Shown here: positions 25,776 through 35,196 of the stretch, piece by piece
Position numbering within the stretch: the stretch's first letter is position 1
Layout: the number at the start of each line of letters is the position of its first letter
Program-made: the position numbers and the translations under genes
Notes under the pieces: generated by a model
Databases searched by the model: none
What the model saw: the letters and a program-made list of their open reading frames with translations, nothing else
Told to the model about the DNA's origin: nothing
Assembly (NCBI RefSeq): GCF_000633255.1
Contig: NZ_AYMJ01000001.1
Coordinates: forward strand, 62,001 to 126,000
Reading direction: 5' to 3'
DNA: 64,000 nt
From: Pseudomonas sp. H1h
Lineage (GTDB): Bacteria > Pseudomonadota > Gammaproteobacteria > Pseudomonadales > Pseudomonadaceae

Positions 25776-27953
25776 TTACAGGCCGTTGGCCTTCTTGAAC
25801 TCGCGACGACGACGGTGCAGCACTGGCTCGGTGTAGCCGTTTGGCTGTTTGGTGCCTTCGATCACCAGTTCGACCGCCGCCTGGAAGGCGATGTTGCTGT
25901 CGAAGTTCGGTGCCAGTGGACGGTACAGCGGGTCGTTGGCGTTCTGACGGTCAACCACCGGCGCCATGCGCTTGAGGCTTTCCATCACTTGCGCTTCAGT
26001 CACGATACCGTGGCGCAGCCAGTTGGCGATGTGTTGGCTGGAGATACGCAGCGTTGCACGGTCTTCCATCAGGCCGACGTCGTTGATGTCCGGCACCTTC
26101 GAGCAACCCACGCCCTGGTCGATCCAGCGCACCACGTAACCGAGAATGCCCTGGGCGTTGTTGTCCAGTTCGTTCTTGATCTGCTCAGGTGTCCAGCTTG
26201 GGTTGACCGCCAGCGGGATGGTCAGGATGTCGTCCACCGAAGCGCGGGCACGTTTGGCCAGCTCGGCCTGACGGGCGAACACGTCGACCTTGTGGTAGTG
26301 CAGCGCGTGCAGCGCAGCGGCGGTTGGCGACGGAACCCAGGCGGTGTTGGCGCCGGCCAGTGGGTGAGCGATTTTCTGCTCAAGCATTGCCGCCATCAGG
26401 TCCGGCATCGCCCACATGCCTTTACCGATTTGCGCACGACCTTGCAGGCCGGTGCTCAGACCGATATCGACGTTCCAGTTTTCGTAGGCGCCGATCCACT
26501 TCTCGGCCTTCATGTCGGCCTTGCGCACCATCGGGCCGGCTTCCATGGAGGTGTGGATTTCGTCGCCGGTGCGGTCGAGGAAACCGGTGTTGATGAACAC
26601 CACGCGCTCACTGGCAGCCTTGATGCACGCCTTGAGGTTGACCGTGGTGCGGCGCTCCTCGTCCATGATCCCGACTTTCAGCGTGTTGCGCTTCAAGCCC
26701 AGCACGTCCTCGATGCGACCGAACAGCTCGTTGGTGAACGCGGCTTCTTCCGGGCCGTGCATCTTCGGTTTGACGATGTAGACCGAGCCGGTGCGAGTGT
26801 TGCGACGCGAGGTGTTGCCGTTGAGGTTGTGCATCGCCGCGAGGCAAGTCACTAGACCGTCGAGGATGCCTTCCGGCACTTCGTTACCGTCTTTGTCGAG
26901 GATCGCGTCGATGGTCATCAGGTGACCGACGTTACGCACGAACAACAGCGAACGGCCGTGCAGGGTCACTTCGCCGCCGTTCGGCGCGGTGTAGGTGCGA
27001 TCCGGGTTCATGGTGCGGGTGAAGGTCTGGCCGCCCTTGGACACGGATTCCGCCAGGTCGCCCTTCATCAGGCCGAGCCAGTTGCGATAGATCACCACTT
27101 TGTCGTCGGCATCGACGGCGGCCACGGAGTCTTCGCAGTCCATGATGGTGGTCAGCGCCGCTTCCATCAGGATGTCTTTGACGCCGGCAGCGTCAGTCTG
27201 GCCAACCGGGGTGCTGGCGTCGACCTGGATTTCGAAGTGCAGACCGTTGTGTTTCAACAGGATCGCGATTGGCGCATTGGCGTCGCCCTGGAAGCCGATC
27301 AGTTGCGCGTCGTTGCGCAGGCCACTGTTGCTGCCGCCCTTGAGGGAGACCAGCAGTTTGCCGTCAACGATCTTGTAAGCGGTGGAATCGACATGCGAGC
27401 CGGCAGCCAAGGGCGCGGCCTCGTCGAGGAACGCACGGGCGAAGGCGATAACCTTGTCGCCACGCACCTTGTTGTAGCCTTTGCCTTTTTCCGCGCCACC
27501 GTCTTCGCTGATCGCGTCGGTGCCGTAGAGGGCGTCGTACAGCGAACCCCAGCGGGCGTTCGAGGCATTGAGGGCGAAGCGGGCGTTCATCACCGGCACC
27601 ACGAGTTGCGGGCCGGCGGTACGGGCGATTTCGTCATCGACGTTTTGCGTCGTTGCCTGGAAATCAGCCGCTTCTGGCAGCAGATAACCGATTTCCTGCA
27701 GGAAAGCTTTGTAGGCCACAGCGTCGTGCGCCTGGCCGGCGTGCTCCTGATGCCAGGCGTCAAGGCGAGCCTGGAAGTCATCGCGTTTGGCGAGTAGGGC
27801 TTTGTTCTTCGGCGCCAGGTCATGAATGACCTTGTCGGCACCTTCCCAGAATTTTTCGGCGGTGAGGCCGGTACCGGGAATGGCTTCGTTGTTCACGAAG
27901 TCGAACAGGACTTTGGCGACCTGCAGGCCACCGACTTGAACGTGTTCAGTCAT
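25776..27953 (-). CDS. glcB: Malate synthase G
   Basis: This enzyme condenses glyoxylate with acetyl-CoA to malate in the glyoxylate cycle. The 725-residue length is that of the G isoform, which has an inserted alpha/beta domain compared with AceB. Family segments include [17 protein letters not shown] (Mg and acid-base region), [20 protein letters not shown], and [20 protein letters not shown] with the catalytic Asp. The start [19 protein letters not shown] has GAGG upstream; the longer frame adds four unconserved residues. It is monocistronic, with a terminator downstream. No glc operon genes are nearby. Confidence 0.97.
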   Translation of the reverse strand: MTEHVQVGGLQVAKVLFDFVNNEAIPGTGLTAEKFWEGADKVIHDLAPKNKALLAKRDDFQARLDAWHQEHAGQAHDAVAYKAFLQEIGYLLPEAADFQATTQNVDDEIARTAGPQLVVPVMNARFALNASNARWGSLYDALYGTDAISEDGGAEKGKGYNKVRGDKVIAFARAFLDEAAPLAAGSHVDSTAYKIVDGKLLVSLKGGSNSGLRNDAQLIGFQGDANAPIAILLKHNGLHFEIQVDASTPVGQTDAAGVKDILMEAALTTIMDCEDSVAAVDADDKVVIYRNWLGLMKGDLAESVSKGGQTFTRTMNPDRTYTAPNGGEVTLHGRSLLFVRNVGHLMTIDAILDKDGNEVPEGILDGLVTCLAAMHNLNGNTSRRNTRTGSVYIVKPKMHGPEEAAFTNELFGRIEDVLGLKRNTLKVGIMDEERRTTVNLKACIKAASERVVFINTGFLDRTGDEIHTSMEAGPMVRKADMKAEKWIGAYENWNVDIGLSTGLQGRAQIGKGMWAMPDLMAAMLEQKIAHPLAGANTAWVPSPTAAALHALHYHKVDVFARQAELAKRARASVDDILTIPLAVNPSWTPEQIKNELDNNAQGILGYVVRWIDQGVGCSKVPDINDVGLMEDRATLRISSQHIANWLRHGIVTEAQVMESLKRMAPVVDRQNANDPLYRPLAPNFDSNIAFQAAVELVIEGTKQPNGYTEPVLHRRRREFKKANGL

Positions 27954-28407
27954 TGCTTGCCTCACTCTGCTCAGCTATTTCGCTTTTCAGCTCTTCAATT
28001 TAACAATGAAGCCTCTGGCCATTTAAACCACAAACCTTCCGACCAGTACATGCCATTGCTGGCGGCTGGGCTGGGACCAATCAACGGCTTGGGGGCCTTG
28101 CTGACGGGGCTTTCAAGGTTGCGAACGTGCCTTGGGCAGACATCGATCCAGCGTTATGTAGTGCGCGCTGCGGCATACTACATGATGAGTTGCGCTTGTG
28201 AAAATCAGACTAATTACGTCGTTCTGCGACCTCATGACGCATTGCGGTCACGTCGCGGAACGGGATGTTCTCAAAAAACCAACGGATTGTTCCAGCTAAA
28301 TATAAAAAGTTGTACACGATTTGTGTTTTCGAGCGTCTGAGGCACCCGCTCATCCCTTGCCTATACTTGCCTTTCTATAACAAAAGTCATGACAAGAGGG
28401 CTGCGCC
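27954..28407. other. 454-nt gap between glcB and the gcvR-like gene
   Basis: This divergent intergenic region should carry both promoters. Frames through it are shadows without family features. It is AT-richer near 28290-28400, where TATAAC (about 28377) could serve as a -10 for the gcvR-like gene, but I see no -35 at proper spacing and no recognisable operator, REP or sRNA. Confidence 0.5.
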
Positions 28408-28926
28408 ATGGACCATCTCGTACTCACTGTCTTTGCGCCGGACAAGCCCGGGCAGGTCGAGCGCATCGCCCAATGCATCGCCGAGCACGGCGGCAACTGG
28501 CTGGAAAGTCGCATGTCACGGATGGCCGGGCAGTTCGCGGGGATTCTGCGGGTGGGCGTACCGGCGGAGGCTTACGACGAATTAGTCGATTCCCTACAAG
28601 CACTGTCGGCGCAGGGCATTCGCGTACTGATTGCCGAGAGTGGCATCGAGCAATCCTGCACCTGGAAACCGATCGCCATGGAGCTGGTCGGTAATGATCG
28701 ACCGGGAATCGTGCGCGACATCACTCGCTTGCTCAGCGAGCAAGGCGTAAACCTTGAACGGCTGGTGACTGAAGTGCGTCCGGCGCCGATGAGCAGCGAG
28801 CCTTTATTCCACGCCGAAGCGATTCTGGCGGTGCCACTGACCTTGTCGCTGGACGTGCTGCAATCGCGCCTGGAAACCCTGGCTGATGATCTGATGGTCG
28901 AACTGGTGTTGCGCACAGATGTTTAA
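28408..28926 (+). CDS. Glycine cleavage system repressor-like protein, two ACT domains
   Basis: This 172-residue protein is made of two ACT domains: LVLTVFAPDKPGQVERIAQC at residues 4-23 and MELVGNDRPGIVRDITRLLS from about residue 91. This is the layout of GcvR, which in E. coli binds GcvA and represses gcvTHP in response to glycine. A related pseudomonad use as an amino-acid sensor is possible, and no gcv genes are in the window, so the GcvR label is by family only. The following 223-nt gap carries DnaA-box-like sequences and a hairpin. Confidence 0.88.
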   Translation: MDHLVLTVFAPDKPGQVERIAQCIAEHGGNWLESRMSRMAGQFAGILRVGVPAEAYDELVDSLQALSAQGIRVLIAESGIEQSCTWKPIAMELVGNDRPGIVRDITRLLSEQGVNLERLVTEVRPAPMSSEPLFHAEAILAVPLTLSLDVLQSRLETLADDLMVELVLRTDV

Positions 28927-28938
28927 GCGCCGCCCGGG

Positions 28939-29086
28939 TTATCCAGTTTTAACGTGCACCTGCCTGTGGATAACCTGTAGAGACCGGGCGCAACGCCAGG
29001 CTGGCCGTGGCTTGCCGGGAACTGATCAAAAAACCGCCAGCATTCAGTGACTTGCGCACAAACGGCGGGGATCACGCTGTGGATAA
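28939..29086. other. Cluster of DnaA-box sequences between gcvR-like and rarD genes
   Basis: Exact copies of TGTGGATAA, the complement of the DnaA box TTATCCACA, occur at 28965-28973 and 29078-29086. A third related 9-mer, TTATCCAGT, lies at 28939-28947 in the opposite orientation. Whether DnaA binds here is untested. Confidence 0.55.
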
Positions 29087-29103
29087 CCTTGGGAAGGAAC
29101 GTT

Positions 29104-29147
29104 GCAGGCCACGAGAACCGTGGCCTGCGAAGCTTTGTGCGTTTTTT
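29104..29147 (+). terminator. Hairpin and T run downstream of the gcvR-like gene
   Basis: GCAGGCCACG and CGTGGCCTGC form a perfect 10-bp stem with a 5-nt loop (29104-29128); GTTTTTTG follows 12 nt later (29141-29148). The delayed T run makes termination less certain. Part of this T run belongs to a 13-bp inverted repeat (29022-29034 and 29141-29153). Confidence 0.55.
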
Positions 29148-29149
29148 GA

Positions 29150-30037
29150 TCAGCTGCGCCGACGCAAACTGATCACCGCATCGACGCTATAAACGGCCAG
29201 ACCGGCCCAAATGAAGATGAATGCGATCAGGGTACTGGACGACATGTGCTCGCCGAACAGCAGTACTGCTTGCAATAAGACCAAGGTCGGAGCGAAGTAC
29301 TGCAAGAAGCCGATCGTGGTGTAGGGCAAGTGTCGGGTGGCAGCGTTGAAGCACACCAGCGGCACCAGCGTCACCGGGCCGGCCGCCACCAGCCACCAGG
29401 CTTGGGAGGTGCTCCAGAACGCCGGTTGTGCACTGGTCGCAGTCGGGTTGAACAACAGCCAGGCCAGAGCAATCGGCACCAGCATCCAGGTTTCCACCAC
29501 CAGTCCGGGCAAGGCTTTGACCGGCGCCTGTTTACGGATCAGCCCGTAAAAACCAAAGGTCAGCGCCAGCACCAGCGACACCCACGGCAGACTGCCGACC
29601 TGCCATACCTGCTGCGCCACGCCGACGGCTGCCAGCCCCACCGCGACCCACTGCATGCGTCGCAAACGCTCGCCGAGAATCAACATCCCCAACAGCACGT
29701 TGACCAGCGGGTTGATGTAGTAACCGAGGCTCGCTTCGAGCATGCGCCCGTTGTTTACCGACCACACGTAGGTCAGCCAGTTGGCCGCGATCAGGGTGCC
29801 GCTCAGGGCCAGGATCGCTAGGCGCTTGGGGTTGTCGAGCAACTCGCGCAACCAGCCGGGGTGCTTCCACACCATCAACAGCAAGGCGCCGAACAGCGCC
29901 GACCACAGCACCCGGTGAATGATGATCTCGACAGCCGGGACTTCGGCAATGGCTTTGAAGTAGATCGGGAACAGACCCCAGATGATGTAGGCACTCAGGC
30001 CCAGAATGTACCCGCGGCGCGGGTTGGCGGCTTGCAT
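29150..30037 (-). CDS. rarD: EamA-family transporter RarD
   Basis: This 295-residue inner membrane protein has ten TM helices in two EamA-like halves. Signature segments are RGYILGLSAYIIWGLFPIYF at the N-terminus, IIIHRVLWSALFGALLL, NWLTYVWSVNNGRMLEASLG and LGYYINPLVNVLLGMLILGE, matching RarD proteins. Members are drug/metabolite exporters; RarD was first linked to chloramphenicol sensitivity and its natural substrate is unknown. The ATG at 30037 starts MQAANPRRGY; the longer frame runs into a REP element and is rejected. Confidence 0.93.
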   Translation of the reverse strand: MQAANPRRGYILGLSAYIIWGLFPIYFKAIAEVPAVEIIIHRVLWSALFGALLLMVWKHPGWLRELLDNPKRLAILALSGTLIAANWLTYVWSVNNGRMLEASLGYYINPLVNVLLGMLILGERLRRMQWVAVGLAAVGVAQQVWQVGSLPWVSLVLALTFGFYGLIRKQAPVKALPGLVVETWMLVPIALAWLLFNPTATSAQPAFWSTSQAWWLVAAGPVTLVPLVCFNAATRHLPYTTIGFLQYFAPTLVLLQAVLLFGEHMSSSTLIAFIFIWAGLAVYSVDAVISLRRRS

Positions 30038-30128
30038 GCAGAATCCTTGCTCAGACAGCTGACAAAGCAGGGATTGTAAGGAGATTTGTTGGCAAATGAG
30101 TTTTGAATTTGTGAACACAGGACAAAAT

Positions 30129-30218
30129 TGTGGGAGGGGGCTTGCTCCCGAAGGCGGTATGTCAGCCAACATTTATGTTGAATGTCAGTCCGTCTTCGGG
30201 AGCAAGCCCCCTCCCACA
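30129..30218. repeat. Inverted REP pair, GGAGGGGGCTTGCTCCCG subtype
   Basis: GTGGGAGGGGGCTTGCTCCC faces its complement GGGAGCAAGCCCCCTCCCAC across about 35 nt. The stem differs from the main REP family (CTCCCGAAGG instead of CTCGCGAA). Confidence 0.88.
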
Positions 30219-30233
30219 TGGATTTGTGGGTCA

Positions 30234-31208
30234 TCAGAAGAGTTTCAGGGGTTCTTCGTTGAGCGCCGACAGCTGTTCGCGCAACGCCAGTACCTGATCG
30301 CCCCAATAACGTTCCGTACCAAACCACGGAAAGCTGTGCGGGAACGCCGGGTCGTCCCAGCGCCGGGCCAGCCAGGCGCTGTAATGCATCAGGCGCAGGG
30401 CGCGCAGTGGCTCGATCAGCGCCAGTTCGCGTGGATCGAAGTCGTGGAATTCGTTGTAGCCGTCCATCAGTTCGGACAGCTGCCCCAGGCATTCCTGACG
30501 GTCGCCGGCCAGCATCATCCAGATGTCCTGCACCGCCGGGCCCATGCGGCAGTCGTCGAGGTCGACGATGTGAAACATCTCGTCGCGGCACATCATGTTG
30601 CCGGGGTGGCAGTCGCCGTGCATGCGGATGTTCTGATGCGGGGTGTTGGCGTAGGCATCTTCCACGCGTTTAAGCAGATCGCGGGCGACGGACTCATAGG
30701 CCGGCAGCAGGCTTTTGGGAATGAAGTTGCCTTCGAGCAAGGTGTTCAGCGAGGCATGGCCGAAGTTCTGCACGGCGAGGGCTTCGCGGTGTTCGAACGG
30801 TTTGGTCGCGCCGACCGCGTGAATGCGCCCCAGCAACTGGCCGAGTCGATACAGCTGATCGAGATTGCCCGGCTCCGGGGCACGGCCGCCGCGACGAGGA
30901 AACAGGGTGAAACGGAAACCGGCGTGTTCGTGCAGGGTCTGGCCGTTGTGGATCAGCGGCGCCACCACGGGAATCTCGACGTCGGCCAGTTCGAAAGTGA
31001 ATTGGTGCTCTTCGAGGATCGCCTCGTTGGTCCAGCGCTGCGGGCGGTAGAACTTGGCGATCAGCGGTTCAGAGTCTTCAATGCCGACCTGATAGACGCG
31101 GTTTTCGTAGCTGTTGAGCGCGAGGATGCGCGCATCACTCAGGAAGCCGATGCTTTCGACGGCATCGAGCACGAGATCGGGTGTGAGGGTTTCAAACGGG
31201 TGGGCCAT
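30234..31208 (-). CDS. srkA: Stress response kinase A (YihE/RdoA family)
   Basis: This 324-residue cytoplasmic Ser/Thr kinase is of the APH-like fold. Visible motifs are the ATP-binding lysine in LIAKFYRPQRWTNEAILEEH, the catalytic loop RMHGDCHPGNMMC and the metal-binding IVDLDDCRMGPAVQDIWMML. SrkA in E. coli counters MazEF-type and envelope stress. The start MAHPFETLTPD has GGAG upstream; the longer frame (to 31370) is REP and intergenic sequence. It has no operon partner here; in E. coli it precedes dsbA, which is not the case in this window. Confidence 0.92.
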   Translation of the reverse strand: MAHPFETLTPDLVLDAVESIGFLSDARILALNSYENRVYQVGIEDSEPLIAKFYRPQRWTNEAILEEHQFTFELADVEIPVVAPLIHNGQTLHEHAGFRFTLFPRRGGRAPEPGNLDQLYRLGQLLGRIHAVGATKPFEHREALAVQNFGHASLNTLLEGNFIPKSLLPAYESVARDLLKRVEDAYANTPHQNIRMHGDCHPGNMMCRDEMFHIVDLDDCRMGPAVQDIWMMLAGDRQECLGQLSELMDGYNEFHDFDPRELALIEPLRALRLMHYSAWLARRWDDPAFPHSFPWFGTERYWGDQVLALREQLSALNEEPLKLF

Positions 31209-31310
31209 GCTGACTCCTGCGCGCGGCAGGCTGCCGCGTCCGGCCCAGCATGGTAGCGCAGACTGTAGGGGTTGAGGGTTTTGCCTTGGGCAGTGGATGG
31301 TCGGTAAGGG

Positions 31311-31420
31311 CCCCTTCGGGAGCAACCCCCTCCCACAGTAGATCTCTGGTGTGTGGAAGACTGTATCCACGCAGGAGTTTCACTGTGGGAGGGGCGGTGC
31401 GACGATTCGACGTGATCGCG
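31311..31420. repeat. Two facing REP units of different subtypes
   Basis: CCCTTCGGGAGCAACCCCCTCCCAC (31313-31337) faces a unit beginning CTGTGGGAGGGGCGGTGCGACGATTCGAC (about 31383-31411). The second carries the GCGACGATTCGAC core also seen in one half of the pair at 52825-52909. Confidence 0.7.
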
Positions 31421-31431
31421 AAGTCGATGGA

Positions 31432-33333
31432 TCAGGCGCCGACTATTCCACCGTCCTCGCGGGTAATCGCCATCACCGAAGACCGCGGTTTGCCATTCGG
31501 CAGATGCTCAGGGAAGGTCGAACCACCGTTCTCCCCCGGATGCTGAATCCCGACAAACAGGGTTTTCTGGTCCGGCGAGAAGCTGATCCCGGTAACTTCA
31601 CAGCCAATCGGCCCGACCATGAATCGGCGAATTTCACCGCTCTTGGGGTCAGCGCAGAGCATCTGGTTGTTGCCCATCCCGGCAAAGTCCCCGGCGTTGC
31701 TTGAATCACCATCGGTAAGAATCCACAGGCGTCCGGCCTTGTCGAAGCCTAAACCATCCGGGCTGTTGAACATGTTTTGCGCGGTGATGTTCGACGAGCC
31801 ACCCTTCGGCGTGCCGGCATGCACCCCCGGATTGCCGGCCACCACGAACAGGTCCCAGGCGAAGGTTTTTGCGGCGTGATCGTCGCGGTCGGTGCGCCAG
31901 CGCAGGATCTGCCCGTAGACGTTCTTCGCGCGCGGATTCGGCCCGCCCACCGGTTGCCCGTCTTCGCCGCGTTTGGCGTTGTTGGTCAGGGTGCAATAAA
32001 CCTGGCCGTCTTTCGGACTGACCACGATCCACTCCGGGCGATCCATGCGCGTGGCGCCGACCACACTGGCGGCGAGGCGCGCGTGGATCAGCACTTCGGC
32101 CTGATCGGCGAAACCGCTGCTGGCGTCGATGCCGTTCTTGCCGTGGGTTAGCTCGATCCACTGGCCCTGGCCTTTCGGGTGATCGGGGTTGCTGTCGCCG
32201 TTATCAAACTTCGCCACGTACAGGGTGCCGTGGTCGAGAATGTCGCGGTTGGCTTTCGGGTTGCGATGGTTGATGCGATCGCGGCTGACGAATTTGTAGA
32301 TGAACTCGCCACGCTCGTCGTCGCCCATGTACACCACGGCGCGCCCGTCGTCGGTCTCGGCCAGCGCGGCGTTTTCGTGTTTGAAGCGGCCGAGCGCGGT
32401 GCGTTTGACCGGGGTCGATTGCGGGTCGAACGGGTCGATCTCGACCACCCAGCCGTGACGGTTGAGTTCGTTGGGGTTCTTCGCCATGTCGAAACGCGGG
32501 TCGAACGGGTGCCAGTTGATCTCGCGGCTGGCAGCCGACACGCCGTAGCGCTTCTGCGCCGGATCGAACTGCTGCTGGGCGTTGCTGCTGCCGAAGCAGT
32601 CGGTGAAGTTCTCTTCGCAGGTCAGATAAGTGCCCCACGGCGTCTTGCCGTTGGCGCAGTTCTGGAAGGTACCGAGGACTTTCTTGCCGTGTTTGTCGGC
32701 GGCAGTTTTCATCAGGTCGTGGCCGGCGGCCGGGCCGCTGATGCGCAGCGGCGAGTTGCCGTGAATCCGCCGGTTGTAACGCGAGCCCTGGACGAACTGC
32801 CACTGGCCGTTCTTGCGCTGCACTTCGATCACCGACACGCCTTCGCAGGCCAGCGCCTTGCGCACGTCTTCGGCCGATTGCGGCATGCCGCCGTGCGGAT
32901 AGAGGTAGCGGTAGTTGGTGTATTCGTTGTTGATCGCCATCAACGCGCGGTTTCTGTCGTCGGGGAAGGCGAACAGGCTCATGCCGTCGTTGTTGTCTCC
33001 GAACTGCACTTCCTGGGCAGCGGCGGTGCCATTGCCGCTCGGGTCGAAGGCCGGGCCGTTCTTGTGCAGCGGCTGCCCCCAACTGATCAACACCGAGGAC
33101 CGGTAGCCCTTCGGCAGGCTGATGACGTCGGTGGTCGCGGCTGGAATGCTCTCGAAACCCAGCAGACGGCTGTTGCCGGCGCTGACGCTTGAGGCCAGTG
33201 CGCTGCGGCTGAGCAGGTTGCCGCCGAGGAACATGGCCGCGCCGCACAGCGCGCCGGCGCTGATGAAACCGCGACGGCTGAGGCCGACCATCTTTTCCAG
33301 ATCAGTGGATTGGTTTTCTTCTAATAGGCTCAC
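31432..33333 (-). CDS. Tat-exported PhoX-like phosphatase (DUF839)
   Basis: This 633-residue DUF839 protein has a twin-arginine signal (LSRRGFISAGALCGAAMFLG, residues 18-37). PhoX enzymes are periplasmic alkaline phosphatases using Fe/Ca. Conserved stretches include NNEYTNYRYLYPHGG, GTFQNCANGKTPWGTYLTCEENF (with the metal-ligand Cys/Glu region), and AALTEDDG-like KHENAALAETDDGRAVVYMG. The GTG at 33333 is chosen because GGGAG precedes it by 6 nt. It is monocistronic; no Pho box was identified. Assignment as phosphatase is by family, not by activity. Confidence 0.92.
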   Translation of the reverse strand: MSLLEENQSTDLEKMVGLSRRGFISAGALCGAAMFLGGNLLSRSALASSVSAGNSRLLGFESIPAATTDVISLPKGYRSSVLISWGQPLHKNGPAFDPSGNGTAAAQEVQFGDNNDGMSLFAFPDDRNRALMAINNEYTNYRYLYPHGGMPQSAEDVRKALACEGVSVIEVQRKNGQWQFVQGSRYNRRIHGNSPLRISGPAAGHDLMKTAADKHGKKVLGTFQNCANGKTPWGTYLTCEENFTDCFGSSNAQQQFDPAQKRYGVSAASREINWHPFDPRFDMAKNPNELNRHGWVVEIDPFDPQSTPVKRTALGRFKHENAALAETDDGRAVVYMGDDERGEFIYKFVSRDRINHRNPKANRDILDHGTLYVAKFDNGDSNPDHPKGQGQWIELTHGKNGIDASSGFADQAEVLIHARLAASVVGATRMDRPEWIVVSPKDGQVYCTLTNNAKRGEDGQPVGGPNPRAKNVYGQILRWRTDRDDHAAKTFAWDLFVVAGNPGVHAGTPKGGSSNITAQNMFNSPDGLGFDKAGRLWILTDGDSSNAGDFAGMGNNQMLCADPKSGEIRRFMVGPIGCEVTGISFSPDQKTLFVGIQHPGENGGSTFPEHLPNGKPRSSVMAITREDGGIVGA

Positions 33334-33404
33334 ATCAGGCTCCCTGCTTGGTTTTGGCAGCAACCTTAATGGGGGGCGATGAAGCTTTTGTTGCAGAAAG
33401 TCCG

Positions 33405-34169
33405 TTACAGCGGCGCGCCGATCAGCACATTGGATGGCGAGAACTGTACCTGCACCGGTTGCTCGACACTCAGCCCGCGAGTGCGAAGCTGCAGCGGCTC
33501 TGCCAGAGCGCAGAGTGTCTGGCCGTTGGGCAGGGCGATGCGCACTTCGCTGGGGCCATCCTCGGCATCGAGAATAGCCTCGATGGTGCCGTTCAGAAGA
33601 TTGTGTCCGGATGTTGCGGCTTGATCTGCAGCCAGTAATTCAAGCCAGCCGGCCTTGATCAGTGCCACTACTTCGGTGCCCGGTTGCAGCTCCAGGTGCA
33701 CGGTGCTGTCGTGGGTGATCTGCGCATCGATGCACAGGCCTTCGGCCAGTTCGAGGCGGATCAAGTCATTGCGTCCCGCGCCTTCGATGGCCACGACTTT
33801 GCCGTGCAACTGGTTGCGGGCGCTGGTGCGCAGCATCAGCCGACCGAGCAGATCAAGATCGCTGGCGTCTTCGGCGGCCTCCAGGACCTGCGCCTGCAAG
33901 GCTTGCAGCTTTTGATACAGACGCAGCACCCGTTCGCCTTCGCTGGACAACCTGGCGCCACCACCGCCCTTGCCACCGACGGCGCGCTCCACCAGCGGTT
34001 TCTGCGCCAGGTTGTTCAGCTCATCGATCGCATCCCAGGCCGCCTTGTAACTCAGCCCGGCGCTTTTCGCGGCGCGGGTGATCGAGCCCTGCTCGGCAAT
34101 ATGCTGCAGCAACGCAATGCGCTGCGGACGACGGACGATGTGCTGGGACAACAGGGAGGGCAGGGACAT
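33405..34169 (-). CDS. modE: Molybdate-responsive transcriptional regulator ModE
   Basis: This 254-residue protein has an N-terminal LysR-like winged helix (QRIALLQHIAEQGSITRAAKSAGLSYKAAWDAIDELN) with the ModE-specific GGKGGGGARLSSEGERVLRLYQ, then two TOBE/MOP molybdate-binding domains (SARNQLHGKVVAIEGAGRND and SGHNLLNGTIEAILDAEDGP). ModE represses molybdate transport genes when molybdate is bound. No modABC or molybdoenzyme genes are in the window, so it is an orphan locally. Length matches E. coli ModE (262). Confidence 0.93.
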   Translation of the reverse strand: MSLPSLLSQHIVRRPQRIALLQHIAEQGSITRAAKSAGLSYKAAWDAIDELNNLAQKPLVERAVGGKGGGGARLSSEGERVLRLYQKLQALQAQVLEAAEDASDLDLLGRLMLRTSARNQLHGKVVAIEGAGRNDLIRLELAEGLCIDAQITHDSTVHLELQPGTEVVALIKAGWLELLAADQAATSGHNLLNGTIEAILDAEDGPSEVRIALPNGQTLCALAEPLQLRTRGLSVEQPVQVQFSPSNVLIGAPL

Positions 34170-34251
34170 GAATGGGCGCTTTTTCGCGGTGGCGGTGGAA
34201 TAGGAAGTTGGCGGTTTGAACCCTAAGAGTCAAGCCACACGCTGTCTCCCC

Positions 34252-34340
34252 TGTGGGAGCGGGCTTGCTCGTGAAGGCGGGGTGTCAGTCACCATAGGTC
34301 CTGGCTGTGCGGGCCTCTTCGCGAGCAAGCCCGTTCCCAT
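34252..34340. repeat. Inverted REP pair
   Basis: GTGGGAGCGGGCTTGCTCGTG faces CGCGAGCAAGCCCGTTCCCA across about 45 nt, between modE and comF. Confidence 0.88.
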
Positions 34341-34364
34341 AGGGGGAATTGAGATGGTTTCAGA

Positions 34365-35105
34365 TTATTGGGTATCTCCCGGTTTTGGCGTGCGGGCCAG
34401 GCAGTAAACGTCGACTCTCGCCGCCCCTGCGTCCCTCAACAGTCGCGCCAATGCCTGAGCCGTGGCACCGGTGGTCAGCACATCATCGATCAACGCGACA
34501 TGCCGACCGTTGACATCAACGTCGGGCGCCAGGGCGAAGGCGTTACGTAAATTGCGTTTGCGCGCCTTGGCGTCGAGGTCCTGCTGGGCATCGGTGTCGT
34601 GTGTCCGCCGCAGGGCATGTTCATCAAAAGGCAGCTCGAGCTGTTGGCTCAACCATCGCGCCAACATCGCCGCCTGATTGAACCCGCGCTGACGCAGGCG
34701 TTTGTTTGCCAGCGGCACCGGCAACAACACGTCGGGACGCGGCAATCCTTCTTCGAAGCGATGTTGCAGGTATTGTCCGGCAACGTCGGCGAGCAGGTGA
34801 CCAAACGGCCATTTCGCGTTGTGTTTAAAACGCGTAATCAGGCTGTCCACCGGGAAGTCATAACGCCACGGCGCAATGACCTGTTCGAACGCTGGCGGCT
34901 CTAGCAGGCACTCGCCGCAGGTCAGGCCAGTGCCGGGTAATGGCAGGGCGCAGGTCTGGCAGTGGTCGCCGAGCCAGGGCAATTCGGTTTCGCAGGCGAC
35001 GCAGATTGGCATTTCTGCTTCTGCGGGCTCATCGCACAGCAAGCAGGATTGTGCGTTTTTTAAACAGATGTAAACCTCTTGTTCGCATCGTGGTTGACAG
35101 CGCAT
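34365..35105 (-). CDS. comF: ComF family phosphoribosyltransferase-like protein
   Basis: This 246-residue protein has an N-terminal double zinc-ribbon (cysteines in CLLCDEPAEAEMPICVACE and CQTCALPLPGTGLTCGECL) and a C-terminal PRTase domain with the PRPP-binding motif VALIDDVLTTGATAQALARL. ComF proteins are needed for natural transformation in several bacteria; in pseudomonads the role is less clear, though GntX-like use is suggested. It is divergent from bioB, and the bioB promoter overlaps its 5' end. Confidence 0.93.
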   Translation of the reverse strand: MRCQPRCEQEVYICLKNAQSCLLCDEPAEAEMPICVACETELPWLGDHCQTCALPLPGTGLTCGECLLEPPAFEQVIAPWRYDFPVDSLITRFKHNAKWPFGHLLADVAGQYLQHRFEEGLPRPDVLLPVPLANKRLRQRGFNQAAMLARWLSQQLELPFDEHALRRTHDTDAQQDLDAKARKRNLRNAFALAPDVDVNGRHVALIDDVLTTGATAQALARLLRDAGAARVDVYCLARTPKPGDTQ

Positions 35106-35121
35106 GGCTCTTCCTTAAATA
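35094..35121 (+). promoter_or_regulatory. Sigma-70 promoter of the biotin operon
   Basis: TTGACA at 35094-35099 and TAAATA at 35116-35121 are 16 nt apart (AAATAT gives 17), about 75 nt before bioB. It overlaps the start codon of the divergent comF. I see no BirA-type operator. Confidence 0.6.
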
Positions 35122-35196
35122 TGCCGAACATCCGTGTCGCGCCTGTGGGTATTCCATTCCCGCAGCCGCCAGCCAAGCATAACCAAGGAACTGCCC

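Noticed and set aside
27822..28340. ORF across the glcB start and the glcB-gcvR gap
   Set aside because: Its first part is antisense to glcB and the rest has no family features or ribosome site.
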